Shown here: positions 63,398-64,000 of the stretch, one piece after another
How positions within the stretch are numbered: position 1 is the stretch's first letter
Layout of the letters: every line of letters begins with the position of its first letter
Assembly (NCBI GenBank): GCA_035688265.1
Contig: DASSNE010000021.1
Coordinates: 3,190 to 67,189, forward strand
DNA from: DASSBR01 sp035688265
GTDB taxonomy: Bacteria; Pseudomonadota; Gammaproteobacteria; Natronospirales; DASSBR01
Direction of reading: 5' to 3'
DNA: 64,000 nucleotides
The notes under the pieces: model-generated
The model's database searches: none
Seen by the model: the letters and a program-made list of their open reading frames with translations, nothing else
Told to the model about the DNA's origin: nothing
Translations under genes and position numbers: made by a program

Positions 63398-63850
63398 ATG
63401 GACGCGGCCAGAATCGACATCCCCAACGCCCGCCAGCCGTTTGAAGGCGTCGTAACCGGCGGCCAGCCGACGCCGGCCCAGCTCGGCGCCGCGCAAGGCG
63501 CCGGCTTTCGCACCATCGTCAACCTGCGCCCCGACACCGAAATGACGGATTGGGACGAAGCCGACCGTGCACGGGCACTGGGCCTCGACTACGTCAACAT
63601 CCCGGTCGCCGGTGCCGGCGACCTGACCGAGGCCAATGCGCGGGCGCTCGCCGAAGTGGTCGACAACCCGGAGGCACGCCCGATAATCGTTCACTGCGGC
63701 AGCGGCAATCGCGTCGGCGCGCTGTTCGCGCTCAAGGCGGCATGGGTTGACGGCGAAGATACGGAGCGGGCGCTGGAAACCGGCCGCCAGGCCGGCCTGA
63801 CCGGCCTGGAAGATCGCGTGCGCTCACAACTGGAGCATGGACCCGCTTAA
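63398..63850 (+). CDS. DUF442 / phosphatase-like protein
   Basis: A 150-residue protein of the tyrosine-phosphatase-like or beta-lactamase-hydrolase-like (DUF442) family. It has GGQPTPAQLGAAQGAGFRTIVNLRPDTE and the active-site loop HCGSGNRVG, with C100 and R105 (CX4R, one shorter than the usual CX5R loop). The ATG at 63398 has GAGGAG seven bases upstream; another ATG six bases earlier is less well spaced. Function unknown. Confidence 0.85.
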   Translation: MDAARIDIPNARQPFEGVVTGGQPTPAQLGAAQGAGFRTIVNLRPDTEMTDWDEADRARALGLDYVNIPVAGAGDLTEANARALAEVVDNPEARPIIVHCGSGNRVGALFALKAAWVDGEDTERALETGRQAGLTGLEDRVRSQLEHGPA

Positions 63851-63860
63851 CGGAAACCTC

Positions 63861-64000
63861 TAGTGTACTGCGACAGAATTAAAGGAACATAAAGTCGTAT
63901 GTTCTGTCTTAGTCAGAGAGTGGAGCGAAACAGGACAAGCGAAATGCGAGTTGCCGCAGCAATTAAACTGACCCCGCAAGAAGAACAGCGACTGACACGG
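63861..64000 (+). mobile_element. IS630-family element, left end (truncated by window)
   Basis: A sharp change starts with TAGTGTACTGCGACAGAATT at 63861, 10 bp behind the upstream stop. TA is the IS630/Tc1 target. The element continues past the window edge, so its right end and terminal repeat cannot be confirmed. Confidence 0.6.
63944..64000 (+). CDS. IS630-family transposase, N-terminal 19 residues (partial)
   Basis: The frame starts with ATG at 63944 and is open at the window end. The first residues, MRVAAAIKLTPQEEQRLTR, match the usual start of IS630-type transposases before the helix-turn-helix domain. Too little is present for a firm family call, but the position after a TA-flanked boundary supports it. 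Confidence 0.6.
   Translation, partial: MRVAAAIKLTPQEEQRLTR

Overview
The window is 64 kb of GC-rich proteobacterial chromosome. Gene order points to a gammaproteobacterium: accC-prmA-zinc-ribbon/DUF3426 protein, the ssb/MFS/uvrA neighbourhood, an LpoB-type lipoprotein cluster, YdcH, TtcA and QueD. I cannot name a genus from sequence alone. Coding density is very high, many neighbours overlap by 1-8 bp, and no gene-free stretch exceeds 300 bp. I see no rRNA, tRNA or CRISPR array.

Layout. (1) 1-2665, plus strand: the 3' part of accC, then prmA and a DUF3426 zinc-ribbon membrane protein. (2) 2667-33796, minus strand: a ~31 kb surface-polysaccharide (O-antigen/EPS) locus. In transcription order it holds rfbA-rfbC-rfbD, an embedded DUF4258 toxin-like pair, rfbB, an EPS-associated MarR regulator, rmd-gmd, an ABC exporter (Wzm, a previously unlisted 58-aa membrane protein, and Wzt with a C-terminal sugar-binding domain), a coiled-coil methyltransferase that could end chains, a run of glycosyltransferases, a large GT-C-like membrane protein, a Wzx-like flippase, an LtaS-like phosphoglycerol transferase coupled to an unknown membrane protein, and finally a wbpV-wbpL-wbpM-like trio. 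The nucleotide sugars implied are GDP-D-rhamnose (gmd, rmd) and dTDP-L-rhamnose (rfbABCD). The middle of the locus (about 10.6-27 kb) looks visibly richer in A+T than its flanks, as expected for a transferred O-antigen block. (3) 33818-37466, minus strand: a fused ATP sulfurylase/APS kinase, ssb and a YajR-like MFS transporter.

(4) 37687-45208: uvrA-cysQ on the plus strand, then mainly minus-strand genes for a chalcone-isomerase-like secreted protein, QueD, TtcA, an outer-membrane barrel and a NYN/LOTUS protein, with a plus-strand ydcH. (5) 45301-50482, minus strand: a probable operon of repeat lipoprotein, DUF3311 protein, sodium/solute symporter and exported amidohydrolase. (6) 50527-52290: a PAS-GGDEF-EAL protein with a degenerate GGDEF site. 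(7) 52510-56036, plus strand: a four-gene MCE/Mla-type lipid transport operon. (8) 55996-58842: a small sulfur locus with a periplasmic DsrE-like protein, a four-haem cytochrome that reads as a TsdB-TsdA fusion (thiosulfate dehydrogenase), and a divergent TauE/SafE exporter. (9) 58878-63850: an outer-membrane barrel, four lipoproteins (LPP20-like, LpoB, COG3014-like, LPP20-like) and a DUF442-type phosphatase-like protein. (10) 63861-64000: the left end of an IS630-type element, cut by the window edge.

Two copies of a 7-bp-periodic ctag-rich element with 17-bp inverted arms lie between genes (37516-37617 and 42887-42980). The most interesting items are the 58-aa protein coupled to both Wzm and Wzt, the TsdBA-like fusion with sulfur-handling neighbours, the LtaS-like pair inside a Gram-negative polysaccharide locus, the DUF4258 pair coupled into the rfb operon, and the palindromic operator plus promoter in front of the MarR gene. 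All functions are read from motifs and context; no database search was run.
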